Below the pieces are notes generated by a model. It made no database searches. It saw nothing but the letters and a program-made list of their open reading frames with translations, and was not told where the DNA came from. 64,000 bases of DNA from Agriotes lineatus. Its lineage: Eukaryota > Arthropoda > Insecta > Coleoptera > Elateridae. The position numbers and the translations under genes are program-made. Where the stretch lies: the NCBI GenBank assembly GCA_940337035.1, contig CALNHX010002681.1:89501-153500 (forward strand), in the 5' to 3' direction. Shown piece by piece: positions 10,501 through 19,734 of the stretch. Numbering within the stretch: position 1 is the stretch's first letter; every line of letters starts with the position of its first letter.

Positions 10501-12619
10501 GAACCAATTCCATGTGATTTAAATGCTTGTATTCCGTCATAAAATCCATATATTGCTGCTTTATTTCTGGCTTACAGTTTAACTTATGCTCTAAATTATA
10601 AAATCGCTTTAACGCATTTTGGTAAGACGCGCCCAAGGCCAGCTTATCGTTTTTAAACGGAAGTCTTACTACAAACCGACCATTTACATCCCGATGAAAA
10701 GTGCTCCTAAAGTGGTTTTCCACATTTATTTCTTCAGCAGACAAGTGTCTTTGACATGAGTATTGTTCAAGTTCCCAGAATTTAGTTAAGCTATTTTCTA
10801 ATCTGCTTGCGGTACTCAGGTTGCACGAAGTTCTTGTGGTACTTAAAGCAACTTCTATTGAGCCCCCGATTAGCCATCCAAAATGCGATTTCTGTAAGAA
10901 AGGTTGATGGTTGTTCGTTCGTATTTGGCCCACACAAAGAACTTCCCAAAATAGCCCGGCACCTAGCAATAAATCTATGGGGCCTGCTTGGTTAAAATAT
11001 GGATCAGCAATATTGAGATTTACGGGGATTTGAACCATGGCCCTGCTGAATGATCGCGACGGAATATCTTGTGCAATTTGCGGCACTATAAGACATTGCA
11101 CTTCTGCAGTGAAATTATTATGACGGGACTTGACAGAGACTACCATTTTTTTGACGTAACTGAGACCTTGATTAATACCCGCAATTGTAATATTTGTGTT
11201 CACTTGATTCAGAGATAATTTTTTTGCTAAGTTCTCAGTTATGAGATTACTTTGAGAACCTACATCTAAAAGCGCCCTAGCTTCGTGCAAGTTTCCTTTG
11301 CTATCACTGACATTGACTAAAGCGGTTGATAGCAATACAGTCGTATTAATGTCCTTGTTTGAACATATCATTGATGTTGATGGCACTATTTCCGATTCAT
11401 TCAATTGAGAGGCACTGCTAACCTCTGCTAACGTTGTAACATTTTGAACCACATGTAACAAACTATTATGCCTTTGTTTGCATTCGCGGCACTTTAAGGT
11501 CGATCGACAATCATTTGTTTTATGATTATTTCTGAGACAGTTTGAGCATAAATCGAATTTCTCGACTTGCTTAAGGCGATCGGGAACACTTAATTTTAAA
11601 AATTCTAAACACTGATATATGTTGTGCGAATTGCGTTTACATTGAAAGCACGACGGTTTGTTGATATTCAAGTATGAAGCATGACGAGGTGGTTTTTCCC
11701 TTAAGCTTACTTTGTTTGATGGATTCGCCTGATGTGGCCTTGTTAAAGAGCTTAACGATTCGAGTACTTCGCATCGTTTGTCTAAAAATGTTATAAATTC
11801 CTTTAAAGTTGGAATCTCGCTATTTAGACACGAATGCCACTCTTTGTTAGTGGTATAATCTAATTTTTCGCTCAAAATTGGAACAATAAGTGCATCCCAA
11901 GAATCAACAGGTAAATTTAGAACCTTTAATGCTGCCATGTTTGAGTTTACCTTGTCTACCAATTGGCGCAGCAAAGTATGAGATGGTCTAGAAATAACTG
12001 ACAATTTTAATATAGACTGAACATGTTCTTGTATGATTAACCTTTTATTTTCATACCTTCGTTTTAGAATTTCCCAAGCAGAGGTATAATTAGCTTGTGA
12101 TACAGGCAATGCATCAACTGCATGCAGAGGTTCTTGCTTAAGGCAGGATTTTAAATAGTGAAAACGTTCACAATCATTTAATTTGTGGTTATCGTGGATT
12201 AGCGATTTAAAGGTGTCATAAAAAGCTCTCCAATTTGAATACCTTCCGGAGAATTCGGGCAAATTTAAAATTGGTAATTTGATATTAAATTGCGATTCAC
12301 GCGAATTTTCTGCAGGAACTCTCTGTGACGCAGAACCGGTATGATCTTCCAAAATTGATTGAATTGCGCATACTGTATTAAAATACAGCGTGTCAAAATT
12401 ATCCTGATCATCATTTTCTGACAAATCTGGATTAATCATTAAGATTTCCATTTGCAAGCTATTAAACTGATCGTTAATCTCCTTTAACATGGGAAGTCGT
12501 ACCTTCAACTGATTAACATTATCCCCTTGTTCAAAATTACCTACAAAATTTGCTATTTTTGTCAATCTAGCCTTAACATGACCCCGTTTGTGAATCAAGG
12601 TTCCTAATTCCGCCGCCAT
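7502..12619 (-). CDS. BEL/Pao gag-pol polyprotein, intact, 1705 aa
   Basis: One open frame encodes everything the element needs to copy itself through an RNA intermediate and integrate. In order: a DUF1759 gag region (about 110-260, LNLPEFSGRYSNWRAFYD); cysteine knuckles (about 324-390, CFQCKRNSHNIYQC and CSNCLRNNHKTNDC); an aspartic protease (LLDVGSQSN near 450); reverse transcriptase (about 700-900, FYMDDL near 856); RNase H (about 1028-1160, HGFCDAS, IPRLELCAA, CWTDS); an integrase zinc-binding H2C2 region (about 1335-1375); the integrase core (VDYAGP, YSDNASTF, MGGLWE); and a C-terminal DUF5641 region from about 1605. The start at 12619 is the first ATG of the frame. The protease motif has DVG where DSG or DTG is usual, which may lower activity. 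No envelope gene is present. Confidence 0.95.
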   Translation of the reverse strand: MAAELGTLIHKRGHVKARLTKIANFVGNFEQGDNVNQLKVRLPMLKEINDQFNSLQMEILMINPDLSENDDQDNFDTLYFNTVCAIQSILEDHTGSASQRVPAENSRESQFNIKLPILNLPEFSGRYSNWRAFYDTFKSLIHDNHKLNDCERFHYLKSCLKQEPLHAVDALPVSQANYTSAWEILKRRYENKRLIIQEHVQSILKLSVISRPSHTLLRQLVDKVNSNMAALKVLNLPVDSWDALIVPILSEKLDYTTNKEWHSCLNSEIPTLKEFITFLDKRCEVLESLSSLTRPHQANPSNKVSLREKPPRHASYLNINKPSCFQCKRNSHNIYQCLEFLKLSVPDRLKQVEKFDLCSNCLRNNHKTNDCRSTLKCRECKQRHNSLLHVVQNVTTLAEVSSASQLNESEIVPSTSMICSNKDINTTVLLSTALVNVSDSKGNLHEARALLDVGSQSNLITENLAKKLSLNQVNTNITIAGINQGLSYVKKMVVSVKSRHNNFTAEVQCLIVPQIAQDIPSRSFSRAMVQIPVNLNIADPYFNQAGPIDLLLGAGLFWEVLCVGQIRTNNHQPFLQKSHFGWLIGGSIEVALSTTRTSCNLSTASRLENSLTKFWELEQYSCQRHLSAEEINVENHFRSTFHRDVNGRFVVRLPFKNDKLALGASYQNALKRFYNLEHKLNCKPEIKQQYMDFMTEYKHLNHMELVPEHQLNVPSCYLPHHAVFKESSSTTRLRVVFDMSARTSNGSSLNDNLMCGPVIQQDLFSILTRFRTFQYALTGDIAKMYRQIQIHPQQADYQRILWRNNSNEPLQTYRLLTLTYGTKPASYIATRCLQELALQNQVNYPLSSKVIGRDFYMDDLITGGNELNALITLKDEIIDILAQGGFELRKFASNEKQILSGSSGIRPDSVINLDKNGETKTLGLIWNCDGDFLKYEIKTHTLCSKITKRSILSAIAQIFDPLGLIAPVSMKAKIIMQKLWLLKIAWDESVPMDIHSTWTEFLSQLSYLNDLQINRKVVSCFPFKSIEIHGFCDASKLGFGAAIYIKTIGTNNEHSSQLLCAKSRVAPLKTVTIPRLELCAALLLAKLMDSVKKTLNLDIKREYCWTDSTIVLAWLATEPNTLNTFVANRVSEIQSLSQIENWSHIRSRDNPADVVSRGLLPRELITDRTWFFGPTWLNQEYQQPTLEIGNVEIIEKRKKVIAFTTMNVETQFIDKFSSFSKLQRVIAYCFRFIQNCKNKTDAKSGPLASNELQKATFALVRIVQQQAFAAERWQLNKNEVVDKCSPLASLNPFVGDDDLIRVGGRLRNAAISNDVKHPIVLPKNHHLTRLLIISEHERQLHAGAQATLAALRQTYWIIAAKGVIRQIIQKCMRCFHAKPRTIVQKMGDLPKDRLQLTRPFLISGVDYAGPILAKQGRGRGKRTIKVYIALFVCFATKAVHLEVVSDLTSASFLSALKRFIARRGHISRIYSDNASTFIGAKRELADLAQFLKNSNFQNELISTLAAKNIEWKFIAPRAPNMGGLWESNVKAMKYHLKRVIGNALLTYEELYTLLTQIEACLNSRPLTPLTSDPNDLAALTPGHFLIGEPLMTMVEPDTTHLKLNCLSRWQRVEQLRQHFWKRWHREYLLQLQQRSKWRQRALEDIRIGRMVIVAEDNVPPQQWLLGRIIELHPGADQLVRVVTVKTVRGVLRRHLNKLCFLPLNE

Positions 12620-12935
12620 TTCAATTAAATATTAGAATAGACTGCACGGCGACAAAGATATACACTCTCCGATGATAGGACGGGTGAAATAGAGTTATGG
12701 AAAGGATCACTGACCTGTTTGACCTAATGCCCTCCGTTTTTCTACTGATGTGTAGTTGATGTAATTGGCCTTGATGCTGCTGATATGCAGATAATTTGAT
12801 CGGAGTCGTCGTCTTGAAGGTGCTGATGTGCAATAGGAAAACGTCCCTCGTTGGTGCTGCTGTTGTGCGGCTGATGGAGCTCGATTTCCAGGAATTTCGA
12901 CGAACGAACACACTTTTTAAATTAATTTACCGGTG

Positions 12936-12954
12936 ATCCGGCTCGAAGGACCAA
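12936..12954 (-). other. tRNA-Tyr-like primer-binding site
   Basis: Two bases inside the 5' LTR the minus strand reads TGGTCCTTCGAGCCGGA. Its complement is the conserved 3' end of eukaryotic tRNA-Tyr including the terminal CCA. Such a site primes minus-strand DNA synthesis. The match is by recollection of the tRNA consensus and was not checked in a database. Confidence 0.75.
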
Positions 12955-12955
12955 G

Positions 12956-13206
12956 TGTTAATGTTTGTTATTCGATAACGTAAATAAAAAAAAGCACCAG
13001 TATATTACAGAAACTTTATTAACCCTTTACAGCCGATGTGCCGTTGATTTGGGCTATGTTTCTCAGCTGATGTGCTGCGAACTGGTACGAGACCGTCTTT
13101 AACTATGTACAGTTACTTAACGACTACTTCTTACTTAAAACTACCTGGAGCCGCCCTGCCGCGCTCACCCCTCCCTTACTAGGGTGCATGCCTGGAAGCT
13201 CCAACA
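12956..13206 (-). repeat. 5' LTR of the BEL/Pao element
   Basis: 251 bp, upstream of the polyprotein gene on the minus strand. It should hold the promoter; the leader between it and the gene start is about 336 bp and contains short upstream frames with no recognisable domain (for example 12621-12911). Confidence 0.93.
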
Positions 13207-13380
13207 ACTTGCAAATTAGAAAAAAATACATAAAAAACTCGTTTTATAAAACTTCCGAGCACTCTTCTTTCACAGCACTCCTGCCTTCGGCAGTCGTGCT
13301 GCAAACTGGACTCGTGTCGAAATACAAGTTTTATAAAACTCGTGTTTTAATATACTATTAAAAAACCGTTACACTTGGAA
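13207..13380. repeat. Palindromic repeat with an inner hairpin
   Basis: The arms aactcgttttataaaactt (near 13233) and aagttttataaaactcgtg (near 13329) are inverted copies. In the centre, 13273-13301 (cagcac ... ctgccttcggcag ... gtgctg) folds into a tight hairpin. No gene is present. This looks like a non-autonomous palindromic element, lying immediately beside the BEL target site. Confidence 0.5.
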
Positions 13381-14149
13381 ATTACTGTTGGATTTATTTG
13401 AAAATTTTAAAAAGGCAATATCGTATAGTGGTTCATTCAAAGTTTTTATTTTATGCAATAAACAAAAACAATTTTTTCTACGACCACTACTAAAAGTAGG
13501 CCTTTTAGCGCTAGCTTGTTTCACTAAAGATGACGTTTTATAAATCAGCGTGTTAAAAATGAAATCAGCTGTTTACTTTTAGCACATGTGCGGGTGTTGA
13601 ATTTAGAGTTTTAAACAGGAAGTTATTCCAGTTACTTCATTCGTTAGAGGTAAAGTGTTTTTTTTAAATAATTAAAGCATTATGCAATGAATGAAGTAAA
13701 ATGTGTAAGTACTATTATAATTACCTTTCATAACTAACTTTGACAACTACCGACTGCAGAAACAGTCTTCTGCGCCGTCACGGCCATCTCTTTACTAAGA
13801 CATAATTTATAACTGTCATAAATGCGAACCTTTGTTAAATCGACATTTATGGATTAATAACAGTAAATTGAAGGCCGTAGAAAAAATATTGTGTGCAAAC
13901 TCGTGCATAAACATCTACTTTTAGCACGTGTTGCACAAATAGCTATTTAGGCACATTTGATTAGGGGTGAAAGACGAAACCTGGACTTGGCTGTTTCCCG
14001 GTATTCACCGCATACTCCTGGGTGTATTGTTTTGGGTGTAATATGGTTGAGACGTAAATTACTTCTAGTTTCCGTCTAGGGAACGTTAAATCCCAACCAA
14101 TGCGTTAATACAGTGTTAATGTGGTTGTTCTTCTCTTACAGGATGGAAT
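13381..14149. other. Non-coding DNA, nothing recognised
   Basis: AT-rich sequence with no long frame and no recognised repeat. It contains two short stretches rich in alternating purines and pyrimidines but no feature I can support. Confidence 0.4.
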
Positions 14150-14239
14150 ACAAATAAAAAAATGGAATTGCTTGAAAATCGGCCTTTCCCTGTGGCCCGA
14201 TAAATCTCCAGCTTTATCGCCCATTGAGCATAATAATAA

Positions 14240-14279
<40 letters not shown>

Positions 14280-14468
14280 TCTAGGACATGATGGGACGAA
14301 AGATGTCTGCTTTACCAGAACCTCCAAGAACGATTGCAAAGCTACGACATCATCTCCAAGTTACCTGGAATGAATTACTGTAAGACTCACTTGATGACCC
14401 TACATGCAGCCTGCCTAGAAGGGTACACAAATTTGTGAGCTGCCGGGATGTTGCAACAGGTTATTAAA
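14150..14468 (+). pseudogene. Tc1-like transposase C-terminal remnant split by a poly(T) run
   Basis: The plus strand reads WPDKSPALSPIEH, matching the end of the Tc1 DDE domain with the catalytic Glu in PIE. After a 37-base T run (14242-14278) it resumes as D-M-M-G-R-K, then LPEPPRTIAKLRHHLQ and TWNELL, the usual C-terminal helices. The frame carries stops, including a TAG in place of the Trp normally found before DMMG. Only the last third of the transposase remains, so the copy is dead. Confidence 0.75.
14242..14278. repeat. Run of 37 T inside the Tc1-like remnant
   Basis: A perfect T run preceded by aataataaag interrupts the codons that should join PIEH to WDMMG. About 47 bases are therefore extra at this point. 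They could be a retroposed poly(A) tail without its body, inserted on the opposite strand, or slippage from a shorter tract. Confidence 0.8.
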
Positions 14469-14548
14469 ATGTATAACTCTTATTTGTGTTTTTTTAACCA
14501 AAATTTAATCAGCCATCTTGTTTTACTTCCTAAACTAGATATTAAAAA

Positions 14549-14728
14549 TCTGGTGTGATACAAGCACACAACTTCCTTTTACAGTAATCTTATAATTAAT
14601 CAAAACTTTGTTTTTACTACTGCATTATATGTATAAAAAACAACAAAAACCCAATTTTTAGAAGTATGCAACTGGAAAATCACCTATTTCACATCACTAC
14701 ACATTAAAAATTTAATAAAAATCTAGTA
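14549..14728. repeat. Partial second copy of the acttccttttaca repeat
   Basis: It shares tctggtgtgata-aagcacacaacttccttttacag and the interior caactggaaaatcaccta with the unit at 5866-6545, but the middle and right end are missing. Same orientation as the first copy. Confidence 0.6.
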
Positions 14729-14785
14729 TGTAACTAATTAGATAGATACAGGTGCGCCCGTTATATTTATTTAATGATGATTATA

Positions 14786-15179
14786 CCGGGTGTCCATTCT
14801 CAAACTCGAACATAGGCAACTAACATTAGTGCATTCACTCGTTCTTCATTGAAATAATTCATTTTTTGGTAGATAATTTTAAAAGACGTTGACAGAAAAT
14901 ACCTGATTTACGCCAACTAATTACCAATTTTTTTGACAAATGCTATCGAACTCGAAAAGCAAGGCATGGCATATTTAAAAATTCCCAAGTTTTAAATTAG
15001 TATTTTAAACTAAAAATCGCATCTTGAATATTATTGTTGGTATCATTTGATGCGTAATAATTTTATCTTTCCATTGATACCATTGCCTTCCCTGTAAGTT
15101 GAAATGGCGAGCAGGAATCGGCAAAGACGTTCAATACAATGTTAATCGCCTATGTTCGACTTTGAGAACGGACACCCGG
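14786..15179. mobile_element. 394-bp inverted-repeat element with CCGGGTG ends and TA flanks
   Basis: The left end ccgggtgtccattctcaaa and the right end, read inverted, ccgggtgtccgttctcaaa, match over about 45-50 bp. TA stands on both sides (14784-14785, 15180-15181). No coding sequence lies within, so it is a MITE of the Tc1/mariner type. Two other elements in the window have the same outer CCGGGTG but different interiors. Confidence 0.75.
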
Positions 15180-15189
15180 TATAGTCTAG

Positions 15190-15907
15190 CACTACAGGCC
15201 TTGAAGGCCCATGGCTTGTTGGACTACTTTTGCCATTCCTTTCTGTTTATTGTTTTTTTTTCCTTCATTCTTGTAATTCTTAGCTGCCGTAGATCTTCTT
15301 TCACTTCATCTGTCCACCTTGCTTTTGGTCTTCCTTTTCTTCTGGGTCCACCTATTTTACTTTTGGTCATCTTCTTTGGAATACGCTCCTCACACATCCT
15401 CATCACGTGTCCCATCCATCTTAATCGCTGCGATTTTATTACTCCTAATATGTCTGGTTCGCCATACAGTTCCCTTACTTTTTGATTGGTTCGTCTTTCC
15501 CATACACCATCCACTTTCTTGCCCCCAAAAATGATTCGTAGTACTTTCCTTTCCCACACTGCTAGCTCTTTTTGGTTTGTTTTTATTAATGTCCGCACAT
15601 CACTCCCGTACACTACTACTGGTTTTATTACGGTTTTATAAATATGGATCTTTACCGTCCGTGATATTTCTTTACTCCGAAGCACATCACTTAACGCAAA
15701 CACACACCTGTTTCCAGCCATTATTCTTGACCCTATTTCTTCAGCTATTTCAGGTGTTCTGGTGAAAACTATTACCAAATAGGTGAAACTTGCCACTTCT
15801 TATATATTTTATTGCTATTCGATCTTACTTCTAACCATTTGCCTGTTTCGAATTCTTCGTCGTCCCATTCCATATAGTTAGTATTTGTTTCATTTATTAC
15901 AAGTCCC
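15190..15907 (-). pseudogene. 3' fragment of an RTE-like LINE (reverse transcriptase C-terminus)
   Basis: The minus strand encodes the end of a non-LTR reverse transcriptase: LGLVINE-T then EWDDEEFETGKWLEV from about 15900, a frameshift near 15790, then FTYLVIVFT, VKIHIYKTVIKPVVVYGSD, LRWMGHVMRMCEERIPKKM and GRPKARWTDEV down to about 15224. These are the thumb and post-RT region of endonuclease-reverse transcriptases without RNase H. Endonuclease and catalytic YADD parts are missing through 5' truncation, so it is inactive. Confidence 0.85.
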
Positions 15908-17219
15908 ATCAATAAAAACAAAGGACTGTAAATATTGTGAGCAAGCTGAAGGGTAGAGCAAGATGAAGGAAAATCTAAAAAATTGCAAAGAGCAATTCCT
16001 GAATGGAGGCAACAGAAAAGAAGCAAGCAACGTGAAAAGTGCGGGACTCAAATATCAGTGCGTTAATAATTAAAAACATAGTGCAAAAGCAGAGCAGTGA
16101 AATTAAGAAACGTTTGTGAGTGCAACACTATGAAACAATATTAGTTATAAGCAAAAAGACTATATCGTAGATTAAGAAAATGTTAGATTGTAATTTATTC
16201 TATTTATGGTAAATATTATCAAACCTATTTTCAATTAATAGTAGAATAACACCGTATCTTAGCAATATGATGCTTTTTGTCATTAACAAGAGGAGAACAA
16301 TTGAATTAAATTAATTTTGAAAGGTTGTCGAATCTATGCTCCACATTTAATTGATGTTTTATAATAATAAACGAGTGTTTTATAACATAAAAAGTGGTCC
16401 CTTTGATTGCCCAAGTGGTAGTGTAACTGTGCTAACGTTTGCAGCAGTTTCCGCAACGGAAAAGTTAAATTTTCAATTTGTCTCCGAAAGTGCATATCGG
16501 CAACGAGCACCTGATAATTACAATCTTCGACTACGGCCCGAATTAGCATCGGAAGCCAGAGGTTGGTAGTCCAGGGCATCAGCCGAGTCCGCAAGAACGT
16601 CCGAATCAACATTGGCGGGCAGGCAAGGAGCTACAACCTGAGAAATTCCAGCAGAGTCACTACGACCCGATTCGAAGCCAGCAGAGGGTCATAACGAGGT
16701 AAAATAGATCTAAAATTTAAGTGTAAGTGTTCGGGAAAACTTAAATCCAAGATTAAACCTTGCCGAAGAGGCCAATTACTTCGTGGTTTTCAAAAATCGA
16801 ACGGCGTTAGCAGGTTTTGGGGCGAAATCGACCAGAATCAAGCTTCATAAACAAAAGAAAGTTGGCGTGCATTCTACGCCATACAAACAATCAAGAGGAG
16901 GTTACACATCATCCTAAAAACAATCAAGGGGATGTTTTAATAGTTGCCAAGTAGGAATATTCAAATAATTTCCTGACATGTTCTCACTGTTATTTCACGA
17001 TTTTACACGTTCAAAGACACGCTGTACGCACAGACCATTTATTGTTCATCTGTCAATTTACGAGATTGTGAATTTTATCTACTAATAACGAGCAAACGAG
17101 CTACGTTGAGACAAATAACCTAAAGTTGGAGAATATAGTCTGTTTATGAACCCAACTCATGAGATAGGAGATACATTTAGTAACACCCGCTATATTGGAT
17201 AATATTTCTCAAATAAGTA
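15908..17219. other. Non-coding DNA, nothing recognised
   Basis: Mixed AT-rich sequence with a GC-richer patch near 16500-16700. Short frames on both strands show no family motif. It may be an old LTR or UTR fragment, but no repeat partner was found in the window. Confidence 0.4.
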
Positions 17220-18390
17220 TTTGCTATTCTTCTTCTGTTATTGTTGATCCGTTAACGGATATTAGCGATCATTCTGGCTATTTGGGCCTTATTTACCGCC
17301 GCTCTAATAAGTCTCGTTGTTGTGGTATTGTACCATGTTCTTAAATTTTTGAGCCATGATATCCTTCTCCTTCCTGAACCTCTCCTTCCTAATACTTTGC
17401 CCTGCAATACCAGCTGAAGCAATCGATATCTCTCTCCATTTCTCATTATGTGTCCTAAATATTGAAGTTTCCTAGTTTTCATGGTTTTTATTACTTCTAC
17501 ATCTTTATTCATCTTTTGTAACACGGTGGCATTGGTAATATGTTGTGTCCAGGAGATTCTTAATATACGCCTATATAGCCACATTTCGAATGCTTCAAGC
17601 TTTTTTGTTGTTATTTCAGTGGGGGTCCATGATTTTGCGCCATATAATAAAACAGGAAAGATGTAACAGCGCAGTCGTTTTATTTTCATACGTATATCCA
17701 AGTCATGACTTATAAATAAGGCTTTCATTTTAACAAACGCAACTCGAGCTTTTTCTATTTTGCATTTTATTTCAATGGAGTGAACTGTATGTATGCACCC
17801 TTTCTATGGGTGTGTCTTTAATTATTATTTGATACGGAGGTATCTTATCTTTTGTTTTATTTATGTTCAATGTTAACCCATAAATTTCGCTTATTTGTGT
17901 TATTTTAGCAATTAATCTCTGTAGGCTTTCCATATTATCTGCAAATATCACCGTGCCGTCGGCATATCTAAAATTATTTAAACATTCTCCATTTATATTT
18001 ATGCCATCTTCTAATCTTCCAAGGCTTCCTTGAAAATATCCTCGGCGTATACATTGAAAACTATACGTGACAGGACACAACCTTGTCGTACACTTCTCTG
18101 GATAAATATATCTTCAGTGATGTTTTCTTCCACTTGTACGTCCACAAATTTGACCCCAGTACAGATTGGTAATTATTCTTAGATCTCGGTCATCTAATCC
18201 GACCTTTTTAACTAGGTACTTCTACCATTTTACTGTGTTGAACTGTGTCAAATGCTTTATATAATCGATGGAAGAAGCGTATACATCGCGGCTCATGTCA
18301 CGGCATCTTTGAAACAGCACCTGTATGCAGAGGAGAGGTTCTCTTGCTCCTGTTGCGTTCCTGAATATTTGTTATTAATCTTCCATTATA
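17220..18390 (-). pseudogene. Degenerate LINE reverse transcriptase, 3' half
   Basis: Read on the minus strand from 18390: CIQVLFQRCRDM, then IDYIKAFDTVQHSKM (RT motif A), a decayed stretch, then NFRYADGTVIFADN at about 17960, where the active-site YADD has become YADG. Next comes LNINKTK, and in another frame FPVLLYGAKSWT, YLGHIMRNGERYRLLQL and GRRGSGRRRISWLKNL down to 17252. A GAAGAAGAA-like tail follows near 17235. Stops, frameshifts and the D-to-G change show it is dead. Confidence 0.85.
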
Positions 18391-18773
18391 TTTCAGGTAA
18401 CTTTTAAATCATTTTAGAACCTTCTGTTTCTTATTTTTTATTGTTCAACTGAATTCTAATTATTCCGTTATTTTACAAAATACATATTAATAATTCTGAT
18501 ATCCTTTTATTATACCCAAATTCATCTTTGTAAATCTAATAGTTCTTTAATATAATATCAAATCATTGTCTTGCATTAATAAATTAACTTAATCTTCTTA
18601 TATGCAATCCATTACAATATATTGTCATGGTCTTTAGTATAAAAGTTTAAAATCAGATTAATAAGGTTAAAATAATACTCTATTAAAATTACAAAGATGA
18701 ATTTAAGTATGAAAGGGATATTAAAATTATTAAAATGTATGTGGCAAAGAAAGGAAACAGAATTTAAAATTCA
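18391..18773. other. AT-rich non-coding DNA
   Basis: No gene or repeat recognised. Very AT-rich with many short A and T runs. Confidence 0.4.
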
Positions 18774-19095
18774 ATTGAATGAAGCTATATAAGAAACAGT
18801 AGAATTCTAACATAATTTAATTTTTATCTGAAATGAAGTGGGGAATTAATGGCAAATACTTATTCGAGAAATACCATTCAATATAGTGGGTGTTATACAA
18901 ATATGATAAAGTTCTATAGTGTGTTGGATTACAAAATATATGCTAAACTAAATCACTAAGGAGATTTTATTATTTTAGTGGTACACAAAATAATTTTGAC
19001 CTCAAAAGATGTAATAAGTTTGGTTATATATCGTAATGAAATTATGGAGAAGAGTATTAAATGCACTTTTAAAAACAATTTGATATGGAGAAATA
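18774..19095. repeat. 322-bp direct repeat, copy 1, flanking a LINE insertion
   Basis: From attgaatgaagctatataag to gatatggagaaata. It is repeated at 19413-19734, with only one difference noticed (cgagaaat versus caagaaat). The copies bracket a 317-bp LINE end exactly, so they behave like a very long target-site duplication. Confidence 0.9.
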
Positions 19096-19412
19096 CTTAC
19101 TTACTTAATCCATCCTCATCTACCTTACGGTGTAGAGGTATTGGAGTAGAAATTTCTCCATGCATTTCGATCTCGTGCCATATTTTCTGCTTGTCTCCAG
19201 TTGATCTTCCTCTTCTGTAGTACTTTTCCTACTGCATTGTTCCAGGTCCTACTCGGTCTTCCCCTTTTGCGTTTTTGATCCACAGCCGCTTTCCATATTT
19301 GCTTCACTATTCGTCGTTCATCCATTCGTTCTAGGTGGCCATACCACTCTAATTGTCTTCTTTCAATTTTGTTTATGACGGGTTCGACGTTGCACCACTC
19401 CCGCACAGTATT
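19096..19412 (-). mobile_element. 5'-truncated LINE 3' end with TAAG tail
   Basis: The minus strand encodes the last part of a LINE reverse transcriptase: CNVEPVINKIERRQLEWYGH, LERMDERRIVKQIW, KRKRGRPSRTW and ENMARDRNAWRNF, ending with a stop near 19125. The 3' end finishes in a short TAAG tandem tail (cttacttactta on the plus strand). It has no catalytic residues and cannot move by itself. The open frame here is intact only because the copy is short. Confidence 0.85.
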
Positions 19413-19734
19413 ATTGAATGAAGCTATATAAGAAACAGTAGAATTCTAACATAATTTAATTTTTATCTGAAATGAAGTGGGGAATTAATGGCAAATACTT
19501 ATTCAAGAAATACCATTCAATATAGTGGGTGTTATACAAATATGATAAAGTTCTATAGTGTGTTGGATTACAAAATATATGCTAAACTAAATCACTAAGG
19601 AGATTTTATTATTTTAGTGGTACACAAAATAATTTTGACCTCAAAAGATGTAATAAGTTTGGTTATATATCGTAATGAAATTATGGAGAAGAGTATTAAA
19701 TGCACTTTTAAAAACAATTTGATATGGAGAAATA
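19413..19734. repeat. 322-bp direct repeat, copy 2
   Basis: Partner of 18774-19095; it starts right after the LINE 5' truncation point and ends in gatatggagaaata before unique sequence. Confidence 0.9.

Larger units (their letters stand above)
7078..13206 (-). mobile_element. Complete BEL/Pao LTR retrotransposon
   Basis: Two 251-bp direct repeats (7078-7328, 12956-13206) bound the element, and acttg is duplicated on both sides (7073-7077, 13207-13211), the 5-bp duplication expected for BEL/Pao. Read on the minus strand each LTR begins TGTTGGAG and ends TTAACA. Just inside the 5' LTR the primer-binding site TGGTCCTTCGAGCCGGA matches the 3' end of eukaryotic tRNA-Tyr. A purine tract (AAAGGGGGCGG) sits just inside the 3' LTR. 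One long intact gene fills the middle. I saw only one difference between the LTRs (position 7302 region, aagg versus aggg), so insertion is recent on an evolutionary scale. Confidence 0.95.

Noticed and set aside
12621..12911. Short open frame in the BEL leader, upstream of the polyprotein
   Set aside because: No domain, overlapping frames of similar length, and BEL elements normally have only one gene here.
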